Shown here in pieces: positions 30,601-37,906 of a stretch of DNA of 57,983 nt (positions within the stretch are counted from its first letter, which is position 1; the number at the start of each line of letters is the position of its first letter). The position numbers were made by a program, and so were the translations under genes. The notes below the pieces were generated by a model. That model was not told the DNA's origin, did no database searches, and saw only the letters and a list, made by a program, of their open reading frames with translations. Origin of the DNA: an uncultured Planctomycetota bacterium (GTDB taxonomy: Bacteria > Planctomycetota > Phycisphaerae > Phycisphaerales > UBA5793); the NCBI GenBank assembly GCA_900696685.1, contig CAADHA010000200.1:1-57983 (forward strand). The letters run 5' to 3'.

Positions 30601-30879
30601 GACGCTGCCCTCGACGAGCGCACGGCGCTGAAGCCGGAGGCGCCACCAACACCGGGCCAGGCGGAGATTGATGCGCAGGTGTTGGAGAGGCAGCGCGAGG
30701 CGCAGCGTCAGGCTGAGGCGGAGAAACGAAGGGCGGCGCTCGCCGCCATCACGGGTCGAAGCGACGGGTCTCAGTCCGCCGCGCCGGCGCAGACGCCCGC
30801 GGAGGCGCCCGCGTCGGAACGCGCCTTGCGCAAACTCGCCGAAGCCCGCCGCCGCCGCCGCGAACGCGAGCGGGAGTAA
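27643..30879 (+). CDS. Large membrane protein with two VWA domains and a GATase-like domain
   Basis: 1,078 residues. Two N-terminal transmembrane helices (about 10-30 and 38-58). A first VWA-like domain has a MIDAS-type DISGS at 74-78 and FSDGVETAG. Then come beta-sandwich segments, a class I glutamine-amidotransferase-like domain (VLVVDAVYDGRG, VGGYDSFGAGGW at about 405), and a second VWA domain with DRSGS at 447-451, TSDGGTNMGPAL and CLTDGRSMPDD. The amidotransferase-like part shows no catalytic Cys and is probably non-enzymatic. A late transmembrane helix (about 905-925) and a charged coiled-coil tail (ending RRRRERERE) close it. Similar proteins occur in planctomycetes near BatA/MoxR genes, but none is next to this one. 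A 9-base G run (29412-29420) is read in frame. Confidence 0.85.
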   Translation: MPFVTIEHPEALWLLLLALPCTAAGWWLLSWADWFRRAVVVALRVVVLVLLILVLAGVSRVEKHDRLTVIGLADISGSVRHFANVPPLSETAPPDALAAVREWFREASRRRRPGDRFGLIVFDGSARAVTSPTTAIDYVDHPFDLPGREGTNIAQAIEFGLAMFPPDSARRLVLFSDGVETAGSALAAAADAAGANAAGRGVPIDIVPLPYHVASEVKVDRIEVPSNARPGQRITARVVIESTAAIAGRLDLLLEGTPLDLNGREPGRSRPVRLNPGTNVEIVEVELAATAVNRFRAVFSPDDPALDTMLENNTAEAFTVTPQQGAVLVVDAVYDGRGTILPRVLEEAGLSVRVVGPRDLPHNPVELQAYDLIILQNVPAEEVAAPQQQQLAQYVEDFGGGLIMVGGYDSFGAGGWIDTALDPLLPVDMRIPDELRVPTAAIAIVLDRSGSMNESAGGGQSKQGVANEGAAIAIATLDPLDYLTVIAFSGHASTIVPVGRVGDAKSIVRQVRGITSDGGTNMGPALRDAHAALRSVEADVKHVICLTDGRSMPDDFIGIAREMRRGGITLSTIAVGQDIDGALLAEMAREGGGEFYAVLNPRILPRIFVKEIRVVRRPLIREIPFTPVIEPTGSPLTESLGPQLPPLGGLVLTQRRDAFEAKTHAAPDGERSTAAPGAAKPGLAAARGLRAPVNLLITAPEGQPILAHWQAGLGRVAAFTSDAHDRWAADWIDWPGYRQLWSALARTIARPPGSSRFELMTTIESDQLIVTLRHVEDAESTEGQATPPMISVPGICYLPDGRRIELRLRPTGPGAYATRLPAEESGHYVVALTPRLAGGAVDLVIGGVSRSSGVEYRRLSSNIALLEAIADQTGGRLLDPHNPGEAALFDRRDMPASIGLVPMWGPLLVLASLLFVFDVASRRIAWSTPAIIAALRRAKERAGLGEVAAGQAAAIGSLRRAVEAVDERFTSERESLASGRESTRELDAALDERTALKPEAPPTPGQAEIDAQVLERQREAQRQAEAEKRRAALAAITGRSDGSQSAAPAQTPAEAPASERALRKLAEARRRRRERERE

Positions 30880-30925
30880 GCCGCCCCGGCCGCGCCGCCG
30901 GCGGAGTGCGAGGATCGGCAATGGA

Positions 30926-32890
30926 TTACTCAACTTCGTCGGCGCGGCGGGACCACTCGAACTCGAGCGGCTCGAGTTCCGCCATCAGCGCCGCGCGCTC
31001 TTCCGAAAGTCGCTTCGTCTTGCGCCCATCAGAGTGGACGCTGAAGTCCATGAGCGACTCGTCGATGGTGCGGATGCGCTGCTCGATCTCTTCGATGCGC
31101 GCCTCAAGTTTGCTCATGCTCATCCTCGAGACCGCGCCCGCGGCGGATGAAGTCTCCCTTGGTTTTGCGGGAGAAGGGGCCTGATTCGCCCGAGGCCGCA
31201 GAGCCGCTTGCGACTTCGCCTCTGCCAGGGCCTGTGCCGCGGCCGCCGCCTCGCGGTCGCGCTGCTGCTTCCATGCCGTGTAGTTGCCGGCGACGATCTG
31301 TGCTTCGCCGCGCCCGTCGAGGGCGATGATGCGATCGACGCAGGCGTCAAGCAGCGCGCGGTCATGGCTGATGAGCAGCATCGTGCCGTCAAAGCCTGTC
31401 ACAGGATGGAGCGCCTGTTCGAGCCGCTCCGATGAAGGAATGTCGAAGTGGTTGGTTGGTTCGTCCAGGACAAGAAGATTGTGCCCGCCCGCGACGAGGC
31501 CGGCGAGAATCACGCGGCTTCGCTCGCCCCCGCTGAGCACGCGCAACACCTTGTCCTGGTCGTCGCCGCTGAAGAGAAATGCGCCGGCGAGATCGCGCGC
31601 CTGCTGCTCGCTCGCACGCCTTCCCCCGTCGAGAGAGAGAATTACGCCCTGGAGATACTCCCAGACGGTGAGGCTGAGATCAAGCCCTTCGTGCAGTTGG
31701 CTGAAGTGTCCCACGCTCACGTTCGAGCCGAGGCGCACGCGTCCCGAGTCGGCCTGCATCTCGCCGATGAGGCACTTCACGAGCGTGGTCTTCCCGCTCC
31801 CGTTGGGGCCGATGATCCCGATCCGCTCGCCGCGACCGACGCTGAGTTCGAGGTCGTGGAAGAGGACGCGTCCGTCGTAACGCTTGCTCAGGCCGTCGGC
31901 GCTGATGACGATGTCGCCGGTCCGCGGCGCCTTGGGCAGGTTGAGGCGCATCACGTCCATTTCCATCGGACGGTCGATCGTCTCCTGGTCGATGTAGCGC
32001 TCGAGGCGCGAGAGGCGCCCCTGCGCCTGCCTCGCCCGCTGGCCGGCACGGTAGCGGTCGATGAACTTCTGCTCGCTTCGGATGCGGTCCTGCTGCTTCT
32101 CGTACACCCGCTGCTCGACCATCTTGCGTTCGGCCCGCAGTTCGCGGAACTTCGCATAGTTGCCGGGATAGGTCGAGACACGCCCCGGCTCGAGTTCGAT
32201 GATGCGGTTCACGACCCGGTCGAGGAGATAGCGGTCGTGGCTGACGACAATGACCGTGCCGCGAAACTCGTCGGCGAGAAACGTTTCGAGCCACTGCCGC
32301 CCGTCGATGTCGAGGTGATTCGTCGGCTCATCGAGCAAGAGGAGGTCGGGGCTTTCCAGAAGGAGCCTCGCCAGCGCCACGCGCGACCGCTGCCCTCCCG
32401 AGAGCGCCCGGACCGGAAGCGTGAACTGCTCATCAACAAAGCCCAGGCCGTGCAGCGTCTCCTCGATCCGGTGCTCGACGGCATAGCCGCCGAGGCGCTG
32501 CATCTCGGCCTCGAGTCGCTCGTAGCGCTTCATGATGCGGTCAAGATCGTCGCCGGCCGCCTCGCTCATCCTGTGGGCCAGGTCGTGCATCTGCTCATGG
32601 GCGGCGTGAAGTTCGGCGAACGCGCTCTCGGCCACGTCGAAGAGCGTCATGTCCCCATCGAACTTCGGATCCTGCGCCAGGTAGCCGACCCGGCATCCCC
32701 GCTGCACGACCGCCTCGCCGCGATCGGGGGCAAAGTCGCCCGCGACGAGGCGCATGAGCGTGGACTTGCCCGTGCCGTTGCGCCCGACCAGCCCGATGCG
32801 CTCGCCGGGCTCGACGGAGAAAGTGATGCCGTCGAGCACCTTGCGGATGCCGATCGAATACTCCACGTTGGTCAGTGCGAGCAGGGGCAT
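30926..32890 (-). CDS. ABC-F family ATPase (Uup/EttA-like)
   Basis: 654 residues with two ABC domains and no membrane segment. First Walker A GRNGTGKST at 36-44, signature LSGGQRSR, Walker B LLLLDEPTNHLD. Second Walker A GPNGSGKTT, signature LSGGERSR, and LLVLDEPTNHFD. Between the domains lies the charged helical P-site tRNA interaction-type linker (about 245-320). The C-terminal tail contains a coiled coil (SKLEARIEEIEQRIRTIDES), as in Uup. ABC-F proteins act on ribosomes as translation factors. The subgroup cannot be fixed by eye. It converges on the VWA gene, with only 46 bases between the stops. Confidence 0.93.
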   Translation of the reverse strand: MPLLALTNVEYSIGIRKVLDGITFSVEPGERIGLVGRNGTGKSTLMRLVAGDFAPDRGEAVVQRGCRVGYLAQDPKFDGDMTLFDVAESAFAELHAAHEQMHDLAHRMSEAAGDDLDRIMKRYERLEAEMQRLGGYAVEHRIEETLHGLGFVDEQFTLPVRALSGGQRSRVALARLLLESPDLLLLDEPTNHLDIDGRQWLETFLADEFRGTVIVVSHDRYLLDRVVNRIIELEPGRVSTYPGNYAKFRELRAERKMVEQRVYEKQQDRIRSEQKFIDRYRAGQRARQAQGRLSRLERYIDQETIDRPMEMDVMRLNLPKAPRTGDIVISADGLSKRYDGRVLFHDLELSVGRGERIGIIGPNGSGKTTLVKCLIGEMQADSGRVRLGSNVSVGHFSQLHEGLDLSLTVWEYLQGVILSLDGGRRASEQQARDLAGAFLFSGDDQDKVLRVLSGGERSRVILAGLVAGGHNLLVLDEPTNHFDIPSSERLEQALHPVTGFDGTMLLISHDRALLDACVDRIIALDGRGEAQIVAGNYTAWKQQRDREAAAAAQALAEAKSQAALRPRANQAPSPAKPRETSSAAGAVSRMSMSKLEARIEEIEQRIRTIDESLMDFSVHSDGRKTKRLSEERAALMAELEPLEFEWSRRADEVE

Positions 32891-32981
32891 GGGGCGAGCG
32901 GATGGGAACAGGTTCGAGTATCGAAACGCGCCCCCAACGAAGTGCCTTCGGGTCGCGGCTCAATGACGAACCATGACGGTC

Positions 32982-33539
32982 TCACATCGGCTTGTCGCCG
33001 ATCGTCTGGTCGAAGACTTCGAGGAGTTTGGACTTGTCGAAGATCATCTCCTGCCGCGAGGAGCCGACAATCGCGTACTGGGGTGTCAGTTCGATCGCGT
33101 CCACCGGGCACGCTTCCTCGCACATGCCGCAGTAGATGCAGCGCAGCTCATCAATGTCAAACTGCTGCGGATACTTTTCGCGGTCGTCCCAAGGCGACTC
33201 CTGGGCGACGATGTGAATGCAGTGAGCCGGGCATGCCGTCGAGCACATGAAGCACGCGACGCACTTGACGCGCCCCTCCTCGTCCTTGTTGAGGCGGTGC
33301 ACGCCCCGGAATGTGTCGGGATACAGGCCGCCGTCGAGCACGTCCTTGTGCTCGCGCCGCTCCTCGGGGTATTGGATGAGGCGGTCATGATGCGAACCCT
33401 TGCCGTCGCGGCCGATGTTGCCGAACATATGGCGCAGCGTCACTCCGAGGCCCTTGAACACGGCAGGGAGAAAGGCCGCCTCATACCGCCCGAGCCTCGG
33501 CGCCGTCAGCACCACCACGTCTTCTTCGCGCATCGCCAT
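32982..33539 (-). CDS. nuoI: NADH-quinone oxidoreductase subunit I (NuoI), lone copy
   Basis: 185 residues. Two 4Fe-4S motifs are present: CVACFMCSTACP and CIYCGMCEEACP, followed by the NuoI-type TPQYAIVGSSRQEMIFDKSKLLE tail segment. The N-terminal region (about 14-60) with FKGLGVTLRHMF matches NuoI's membrane-associated helices. In complex I it carries clusters N6a and N6b toward the quinone site. No other nuo gene is within the window, although NuoI is normally encoded in a nuo operon. The start at 33537-33539 (MAMREED) is chosen; a second ATG two codons on is equally possible. A longer open frame upstream reads as a shadow. Confidence 0.93.
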   Translation of the reverse strand: MAMREEDVVVLTAPRLGRYEAAFLPAVFKGLGVTLRHMFGNIGRDGKGSHHDRLIQYPEERREHKDVLDGGLYPDTFRGVHRLNKDEEGRVKCVACFMCSTACPAHCIHIVAQESPWDDREKYPQQFDIDELRCIYCGMCEEACPVDAIELTPQYAIVGSSRQEMIFDKSKLLEVFDQTIGDKPM

Positions 33540-33780
33540 GATCGAGGATTGTAGCGGATGGCCGTGGCGGCGCGAAGGTCTCTGCCGGTCCGCGAAATGC
33601 GCGTGAAGGCCGCACGTTCTCCGTGGAATAGAGACGCCGGCGGGCGCATCTCTCCATCGGAACCGGCGGCCGCGAGGAAAGCCGCCCAAGGCGAACAGGA
33701 CTCGACGGGCTTCCCCAGGGCCGCGCGGAAGCGGCATGGAATCCCTGTGTCCGTCGGGCCAACGAGGAAAGGAAACCGCC

Positions 33781-34539
33781 ATGCATCGTCCGAATACCGG
33801 CCCCCGTACGACCCGCCGCGCCCGCACTCTCGCCGCTCCCGCACTTGCCGGCGTGCTGGCCCTGCTCACGCCGACCGCGTCGCTGATCGCTTCGCCTTCG
33901 CCGCCATGTGATCGCGGCGACTCATGGAGCCGAGGATCGTTCCGGATCGTCATCGGCTCTGGCGGGCGCGGTGCGGAGGTCCGGCGGGTCGGGAGTTGCT
34001 GCGACGACCCATACTCGTGCAGCCACTCTCGCTCCGGCTCCTCCCGCTGGTATGGCCTCGACTCGTCCGCGTGGTGCGACCTCACAAGCGGTCGATACCT
34101 CCGCGCCAAGCACGAGTTCCTCGATCTGATCGAGTGCCGTCCGGGCGAGCCTGTGCCGCGCATCGGCTATGCGATCGCCTCGGCCCGCCTCGAACACTTC
34201 CGGGAGGCTGAGCGCTCGATGCGCCGCGCCGTTGAACTGGACGTCCGGGCTTTCGACGCCATCTGCGTCGATTCCGCCCTCAGGCGCGAAATCCGCTGCG
34301 TGATCGACGACTACGAGCGAATGCTGCGGCGCAGCCACTGCGATGCCGACGTGCACTTCATGCTCGCGGCCTTCCAGACGCTCCTGGGCGCCTACGAGCA
34401 GGCGCAGTGCTCGATCGAGAGCGCGCGGCGAAACGGCGACTGCTCCGCCTCGGCGCGCCTCCTTGAGCGACACATCGAGTCCAAACTCTGCCGCACCGAT
34501 CGCGGCCGCGGTCGAGACGGCCACTTCGGACGCCGCTGA
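33781..34539 (+). CDS. Cys-rich secreted protein with TPR-like helices
   Basis: 252 residues. Signal peptide with Arg-rich start (MHRPNTGPRTTRRARTL) and a hydrophobic core ending near SLIAS. The mature start is Ser/Gly/Cys-rich (CCDDPYSCSHSRSGS) and is followed by helical pairs resembling tetratricopeptide repeats: AKHEFLDLIECRPGEPVPRIGYAIA, EAERSMRRAVELDVRAF and LLGAYEQAQCSIESARRNG. About ten Cys are spread over the mature part, so disulfides are likely. No family is recognised. AGGAAAGG seven bases before the ATG supports the start at 33781. It is divergent from nuoI and converges on the phosphodiesterase gene, with a shared terminator between. Confidence 0.72.
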   Translation: MHRPNTGPRTTRRARTLAAPALAGVLALLTPTASLIASPSPPCDRGDSWSRGSFRIVIGSGGRGAEVRRVGSCCDDPYSCSHSRSGSSRWYGLDSSAWCDLTSGRYLRAKHEFLDLIECRPGEPVPRIGYAIASARLEHFREAERSMRRAVELDVRAFDAICVDSALRREIRCVIDDYERMLRRSHCDADVHFMLAAFQTLLGAYEQAQCSIESARRNGDCSASARLLERHIESKLCRTDRGRGRDGHFGRR

Positions 34540-34567
34540 TCCCCGTCTCACGATCGGCCGAGTCCCC

Positions 34568-34604
34568 GCGCCGCCGGAAGGGCCCCGCGCCCGTCCGGCG
34601 GCGC
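34568..34604. terminator. Bidirectional terminator between convergent genes
   Basis: A perfect 11-base inverted repeat, GCGCCGCCGGA at 34568-34578 and TCCGGCGGCGC at 34594-34604, encloses a 15-base GC-rich loop. It fills the 66-base gap between two convergent stop codons. T-runs are short, so its strength is uncertain. Confidence 0.6.
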
Positions 34605-34605
34605 T

Positions 34606-35706
34606 TCATCCAGGATCGGGAGAGCGAACTTCCGTCGCCCCTGCTTCGCCGAGAATCCGCAGGTCCTGCCGCGAGTTGATGATCGATCCCGGCACCGGCG
34701 GCAGGCCGAGCAGGTGCAGTGCCAGATTGGCCGCGTCGCCGTTGCGGACCGGCTGCATCCGCTGACCCGCCTCATCATCCGGCTCAGCACAGGGCGGGCG
34801 ATCGAGCGACGGATCGCGGCGAACTTCGCGGTTGAGTTCATAGAGATCAATGGACGGAGCCTCATCGCTCGTCCACACGAGGAACGGAATGATGTAGTTG
34901 ACCCACATGTGCGCGGCGACGTGCGTCCTGAACGGGTAGCCCCCCCCATGATCAGACGTCACGATCACCGCGCATCGCCGCGTGCCCGAGGCCATCTCAT
35001 CGAGCAGGCGGCCAAGCTCGCCGTCGATCTCGATGATCGACGCCATGAAGGGCGAGTCCGGCGATATGTCCCAGCCATGCTCATGCCCCGCACGGTCGGG
35101 CAGTGCATAGTGGAGAAAGACCAGCCCCCGGTCCCACTCCTTGAGCACCGCGATGGCCTCGTCGGTCACTTCGGACATTCCTTCGTGGAAGGCCGCTCGA
35201 ACGATGCTCGTCCTGGGCGGCTCGCGCCCGGCGTTGAAACTCCTGATCCAGAGTGAGAACTTGCTCTTGCTGAAGAAGCAGCCGGTCCGGATCCCGTGCC
35301 CGTGTGCGACGTCGAACATGCTGACCACCTCGAATCCTGCGCGCGTGTGGAGCGTCTCGCCTTCGGGCGGCTCAGAGTTTTCCCGCCACCCGTGGCCGTG
35401 CGCACCGGCGGTCGGCCGACCCGTGATCATCGAGGTGTGATTCGGCAGAGTGACGGTGAACTCGGGATCCGTGCGTGCGTTGAGCGTCGAGGACGCGCCA
35501 AGGAGCCGATGAAACGTGGGAAGGCGGCCCGGACCCCCGGCGGGAATCGCGTCACTGCGCAGCCCGTCAACGCTGATTACGAAGACATGATCAAACAGTC
35601 GGTCCGACGCCGGGGTGGGCTGCCGCCCGCTGGTCTCGCCGGTGGCGAGCATGGCCAGCAGCAGCGCGCTGCACCGAATCACCAGGGCCGTCACCACGAG
35701 TCTCAC
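34606..35706 (-). CDS. Type I phosphodiesterase/nucleotide pyrophosphatase (alkaline phosphatase superfamily), exported
   Basis: 366 residues with a signal peptide (MRLVVTALVIRCSALLLAML). Metal-site motifs of the NPP branch are visible in order: ISVDGLRSDAI (first Asp), TVTLPNHTSMITG with a TLPNHTS segment at the expected nucleophile Thr, HYALPDRAGHEHGW (Asp and His ligands), IVTSDHGGGYPF (Asp-His) and THVAAHMWVNYIIPFL (last His). It probably hydrolyses phosphodiester or phosphonate bonds in the periplasm; the substrate is unknown. It lies 18 bases after the transporter gene on the same strand, so acylphosphatase, transporter and phosphodiesterase may form one transcript. Confidence 0.85.
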   Translation of the reverse strand: MRLVVTALVIRCSALLLAMLATGETSGRQPTPASDRLFDHVFVISVDGLRSDAIPAGGPGRLPTFHRLLGASSTLNARTDPEFTVTLPNHTSMITGRPTAGAHGHGWRENSEPPEGETLHTRAGFEVVSMFDVAHGHGIRTGCFFSKSKFSLWIRSFNAGREPPRTSIVRAAFHEGMSEVTDEAIAVLKEWDRGLVFLHYALPDRAGHEHGWDISPDSPFMASIIEIDGELGRLLDEMASGTRRCAVIVTSDHGGGYPFRTHVAAHMWVNYIIPFLVWTSDEAPSIDLYELNREVRRDPSLDRPPCAEPDDEAGQRMQPVRNGDAANLALHLLGLPPVPGSIINSRQDLRILGEAGATEVRSPDPG

Positions 35707-35724
35707 TTCTCCATCGGTCTCGCA

Positions 35725-37290
35725 TCAATCGGGCAGGAGCAGCGGAATGACTTCAAACCACGTGACGACGAACACCAGCGCTATCCCGATGAGGTTAAGC
35801 ACGAGTCCGGCCCGGCACATTTGCGCGATCGTAACTTCGCCCGTCCCGAACACGATCGCGTTGGGCGGCGTGGCGACGGGCATCATGAACGCAAGACTCA
35901 CCGAGATGGTCGCCGGCACGATGAGCAGCGCCGGCTCGATCTCCAGTCCGATCGCCACGGCTGCCAGAACGGGAAGAAACGTGGCAATCGTCGCCGTGTT
36001 GCTCGTAAGTTCCGTCAGGAAGACCAGAACGGTGATGACGACGAGGACGATCACCAACGTCGGCACGTCCTGGATCGCCTGCACGCCTGAGCCGATGTAA
36101 GCCGCGACACCGGATGACTGCACCGCGCCGGCGAGGCTCAGCCCTCCGCCGAAGAGAATCAGCGTCCCCCACGGCAGTTTCACCGCCTGTTCCCAGGTGA
36201 GGAGAAATACGCCGCGCTTCCAGTCGATCGGCAGGCCGAAAAGCACGAGCGCCGCACCGACGGCGATGACGGAGTCTTCCAGTCCGGCGAGCGGCTTCCA
36301 GTCCTCCGCGCCGAGCGAAATGCTCTGAAGCAGCGGCCGCGTCAACCAGAGCAGCGCCGTTCCGACGAAAACGATGAGCACCGCGATCTCCGCGCGCGTC
36401 ATCGGCCCCTGCGCCTCAAGTTCGCGCCGAATTAGCGCTCGGCCGCCAGGCAATTCAATGATCTCAAGCGGGTAGATGAGTCGAGTGAGCACGATCCACG
36501 CGATGGGGATGAAGACGATCACGAAGGGCACGCCCACGAACATCCACCGCACGAATGAGATCTCAACATTGAAGTCTCTCAGGTATCCCGCCATCAGCAG
36601 GTTGGGCGGCGAGCCGATGAGCGTGCCGACCCCTCCAATCGAAGCGCCATAGGCCGTGCCGAGGAGCAGGCACAGGGCGAAGTGAAACTGGCCGCCCGGA
36701 CCCGTCGGCACCTTCGCCCCGCCCGCGATGATCTCCTGCCTCACGAGCGCGATCACGCTCGTCGCAATGGGAAGCATCATCACGACCGTGGCGGTGTTCG
36801 AAACCCACATGCTCAGAAACGCCGAGGCGATCATGAAGCCGGCGACGAGCGACGCCGGCCGCGTGCCGACCAGAAGCATGATGCGAAGGGCGATCCGGCG
36901 GTGCAGCCCCCATCGCTCCATCGCCAGCGCCAGCATGAACCCGCCCATGAACAGGAAGATGACGTCGTTGGCATAGGGCGCTGTCGCCCGGGCCACCGGA
37001 ATGGCTCCGCCAGTCATCAGCGGGAGCAGGGCAACGGGCAGCAGCGCCGTCGCTGCGATCGGCAGCGCCTCGGTGACCCAGAGCACCGCCATGAAGACGC
37101 CGATGGCGGCAACCATGCGACCCTGCGGCCCCATGATCTCCAAACCGTCCGCGGCCACGCTCTGCTCCGGAACAATCGACCATGCGATCAACCCCAGCAG
37201 CGGCGCCACCGCCAGCCCGATCCACCGCGCAAGGTGTGATCGCGACTCGGTCCGGTCATCGGCCGCGGAAGGTTCGGTTGCGTCGTTCAT
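35725..37290 (-). CDS. DASS/SLC13 family sodium-coupled anion (dicarboxylate) transporter
   Basis: 521 residues with about 11-12 transmembrane helices. It has both SNT motifs that bind Na+ and carboxylate in the family: VSNTATVVMMLPIA near 165 and TSNTATIATFLPVLAA near 440. It also has LGTAYGASIGGVGTLIGSPPN and a C-terminal AFMMPVATPPNAIVFGTG, the DASS signature. The likely substrates are di- or tricarboxylates, or sulfate. Its start overlaps the acylphosphatase stop by 4 bases (37287-37290). The 18-base gap to the phosphodiesterase suggests co-transcription. Confidence 0.93.
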   Translation of the reverse strand: MNDATEPSAADDRTESRSHLARWIGLAVAPLLGLIAWSIVPEQSVAADGLEIMGPQGRMVAAIGVFMAVLWVTEALPIAATALLPVALLPLMTGGAIPVARATAPYANDVIFLFMGGFMLALAMERWGLHRRIALRIMLLVGTRPASLVAGFMIASAFLSMWVSNTATVVMMLPIATSVIALVRQEIIAGGAKVPTGPGGQFHFALCLLLGTAYGASIGGVGTLIGSPPNLLMAGYLRDFNVEISFVRWMFVGVPFVIVFIPIAWIVLTRLIYPLEIIELPGGRALIRRELEAQGPMTRAEIAVLIVFVGTALLWLTRPLLQSISLGAEDWKPLAGLEDSVIAVGAALVLFGLPIDWKRGVFLLTWEQAVKLPWGTLILFGGGLSLAGAVQSSGVAAYIGSGVQAIQDVPTLVIVLVVITVLVFLTELTSNTATIATFLPVLAAVAIGLEIEPALLIVPATISVSLAFMMPVATPPNAIVFGTGEVTIAQMCRAGLVLNLIGIALVFVVTWFEVIPLLLPD

Positions 37291-37556
37291 CGCCTGATCT
37301 CGAACGAGACGAACTCGCCGGTCGCCTCGGCTCGCTTCATGCGCTCCTCGGCAATCAGGCCCGACATCCGCCCGCGTATGAGCCGAAGCAACTCATCGAT
37401 CTGCTCCTCGCGGCCTTCGGCCACGAGGCGGACGGAGCCATCGGCTTCGTTGCGCACCCAGCCGGTTACGCCCGCTTCGCGCGCGGCATGGGAGGCGGTC
37501 CAGCGGAATCCGACGCCCTGGACTTGACCGATGAAGATGATGTCCAGTCGTCTCAT
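37287..37556 (-). CDS. acyP: Acylphosphatase
   Basis: 89 residues, the family size. IFIGQVQGVGFRWTASHAA places the catalytic Arg at 18, and GWVRNEADGSVRLVAEG gives the catalytic Asn at 36. It hydrolyses acyl phosphates such as acetyl- or carbamoyl-phosphate in the cytoplasm. The ATG at 37554-37556 aligns with the family N-terminus; a frame extension to 37643 is open but adds a Cys-rich leader unlike the family. Its stop overlaps the transporter start (ATGA). A functional link with the transporter is not obvious. Confidence 0.93.
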   Translation of the reverse strand: MRRLDIIFIGQVQGVGFRWTASHAAREAGVTGWVRNEADGSVRLVAEGREEQIDELLRLIRGRMSGLIAEERMKRAEATGEFVSFEIRR

Positions 37557-37583
37557 GCCGGCGCCAACTTCTAACTCCGCAGC

Positions 37584-37596
37584 GCAACATTGTTGC
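37584..37596. promoter_or_regulatory. Short palindrome upstream of acyP
   Basis: GCAACATTGTTGC is a perfect 6-1-6 inverted repeat in DNA that is otherwise GC-rich. It lies 28 bases before the acyP ATG and could be an operator. No binding protein can be named. Confidence 0.35.
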
Positions 37597-37838
37597 ACGA
37601 CGCAGGCGCGGGACAAAGAGGTCCGGGAGAAGGCTTCGAGCAATCAGTGGATTGCGGCATCGAGGATGCTGCCTGATTACTCCAATGAGGCTTTTCCGAG
37701 GCTTGCTCGGCTGCGGGCGATGCCCGCCCCTGTCGCCGGCCGCCTCGCCAAAGGACAGGCGGCCTCGCCGCAGCAACTCTCGGCTTTCATGCGGTGCATC
37801 CGGCACTCACGGCCCCCCATCGCATTGCTTACCGGCAC

Positions 37839-37856
37839 TTTCAGTATTTTCTGAAA
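37839..37856. promoter_or_regulatory. Candidate operator of the GbsR-type regulator
   Basis: TTTCAGTATTTTCTGAAA is a perfect 6-6-6 inverted repeat with an AT-rich centre, in contrast to the surrounding GC-rich DNA. It ends 50 bases before the GTG start of the regulator, a common position for an autoregulatory site. Confidence 0.5.
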
Positions 37857-37906
37857 CAACTGCGGAACAGTGTCGCCGAAGGCGGTATGCTTGCCCGGAG
37901 ACGCCC

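Larger units (their letters stand above)
37557..37906. other. Divergent intergenic region between acyP and the GbsR-type regulator
   Basis: 350 bases with no credible gene. It contains two palindromes, listed separately: one 28 bases upstream of acyP and one about 50 bases upstream of the regulator start. Both directions need promoters here. No clear sigma-70 pair was identified. Confidence 0.6.

Noticed and set aside
30880..30925. Possible terminator between the VWA and ABC-F genes.
   Set aside because: Only a short CCGCCGGCGG palindrome with no T-run; too weak to call.
28267..30933. An 888-codon minus-strand frame across the VWA gene.
   Set aside because: Arg-rich, without signal or domain; the plus strand gene has clear MIDAS motifs.
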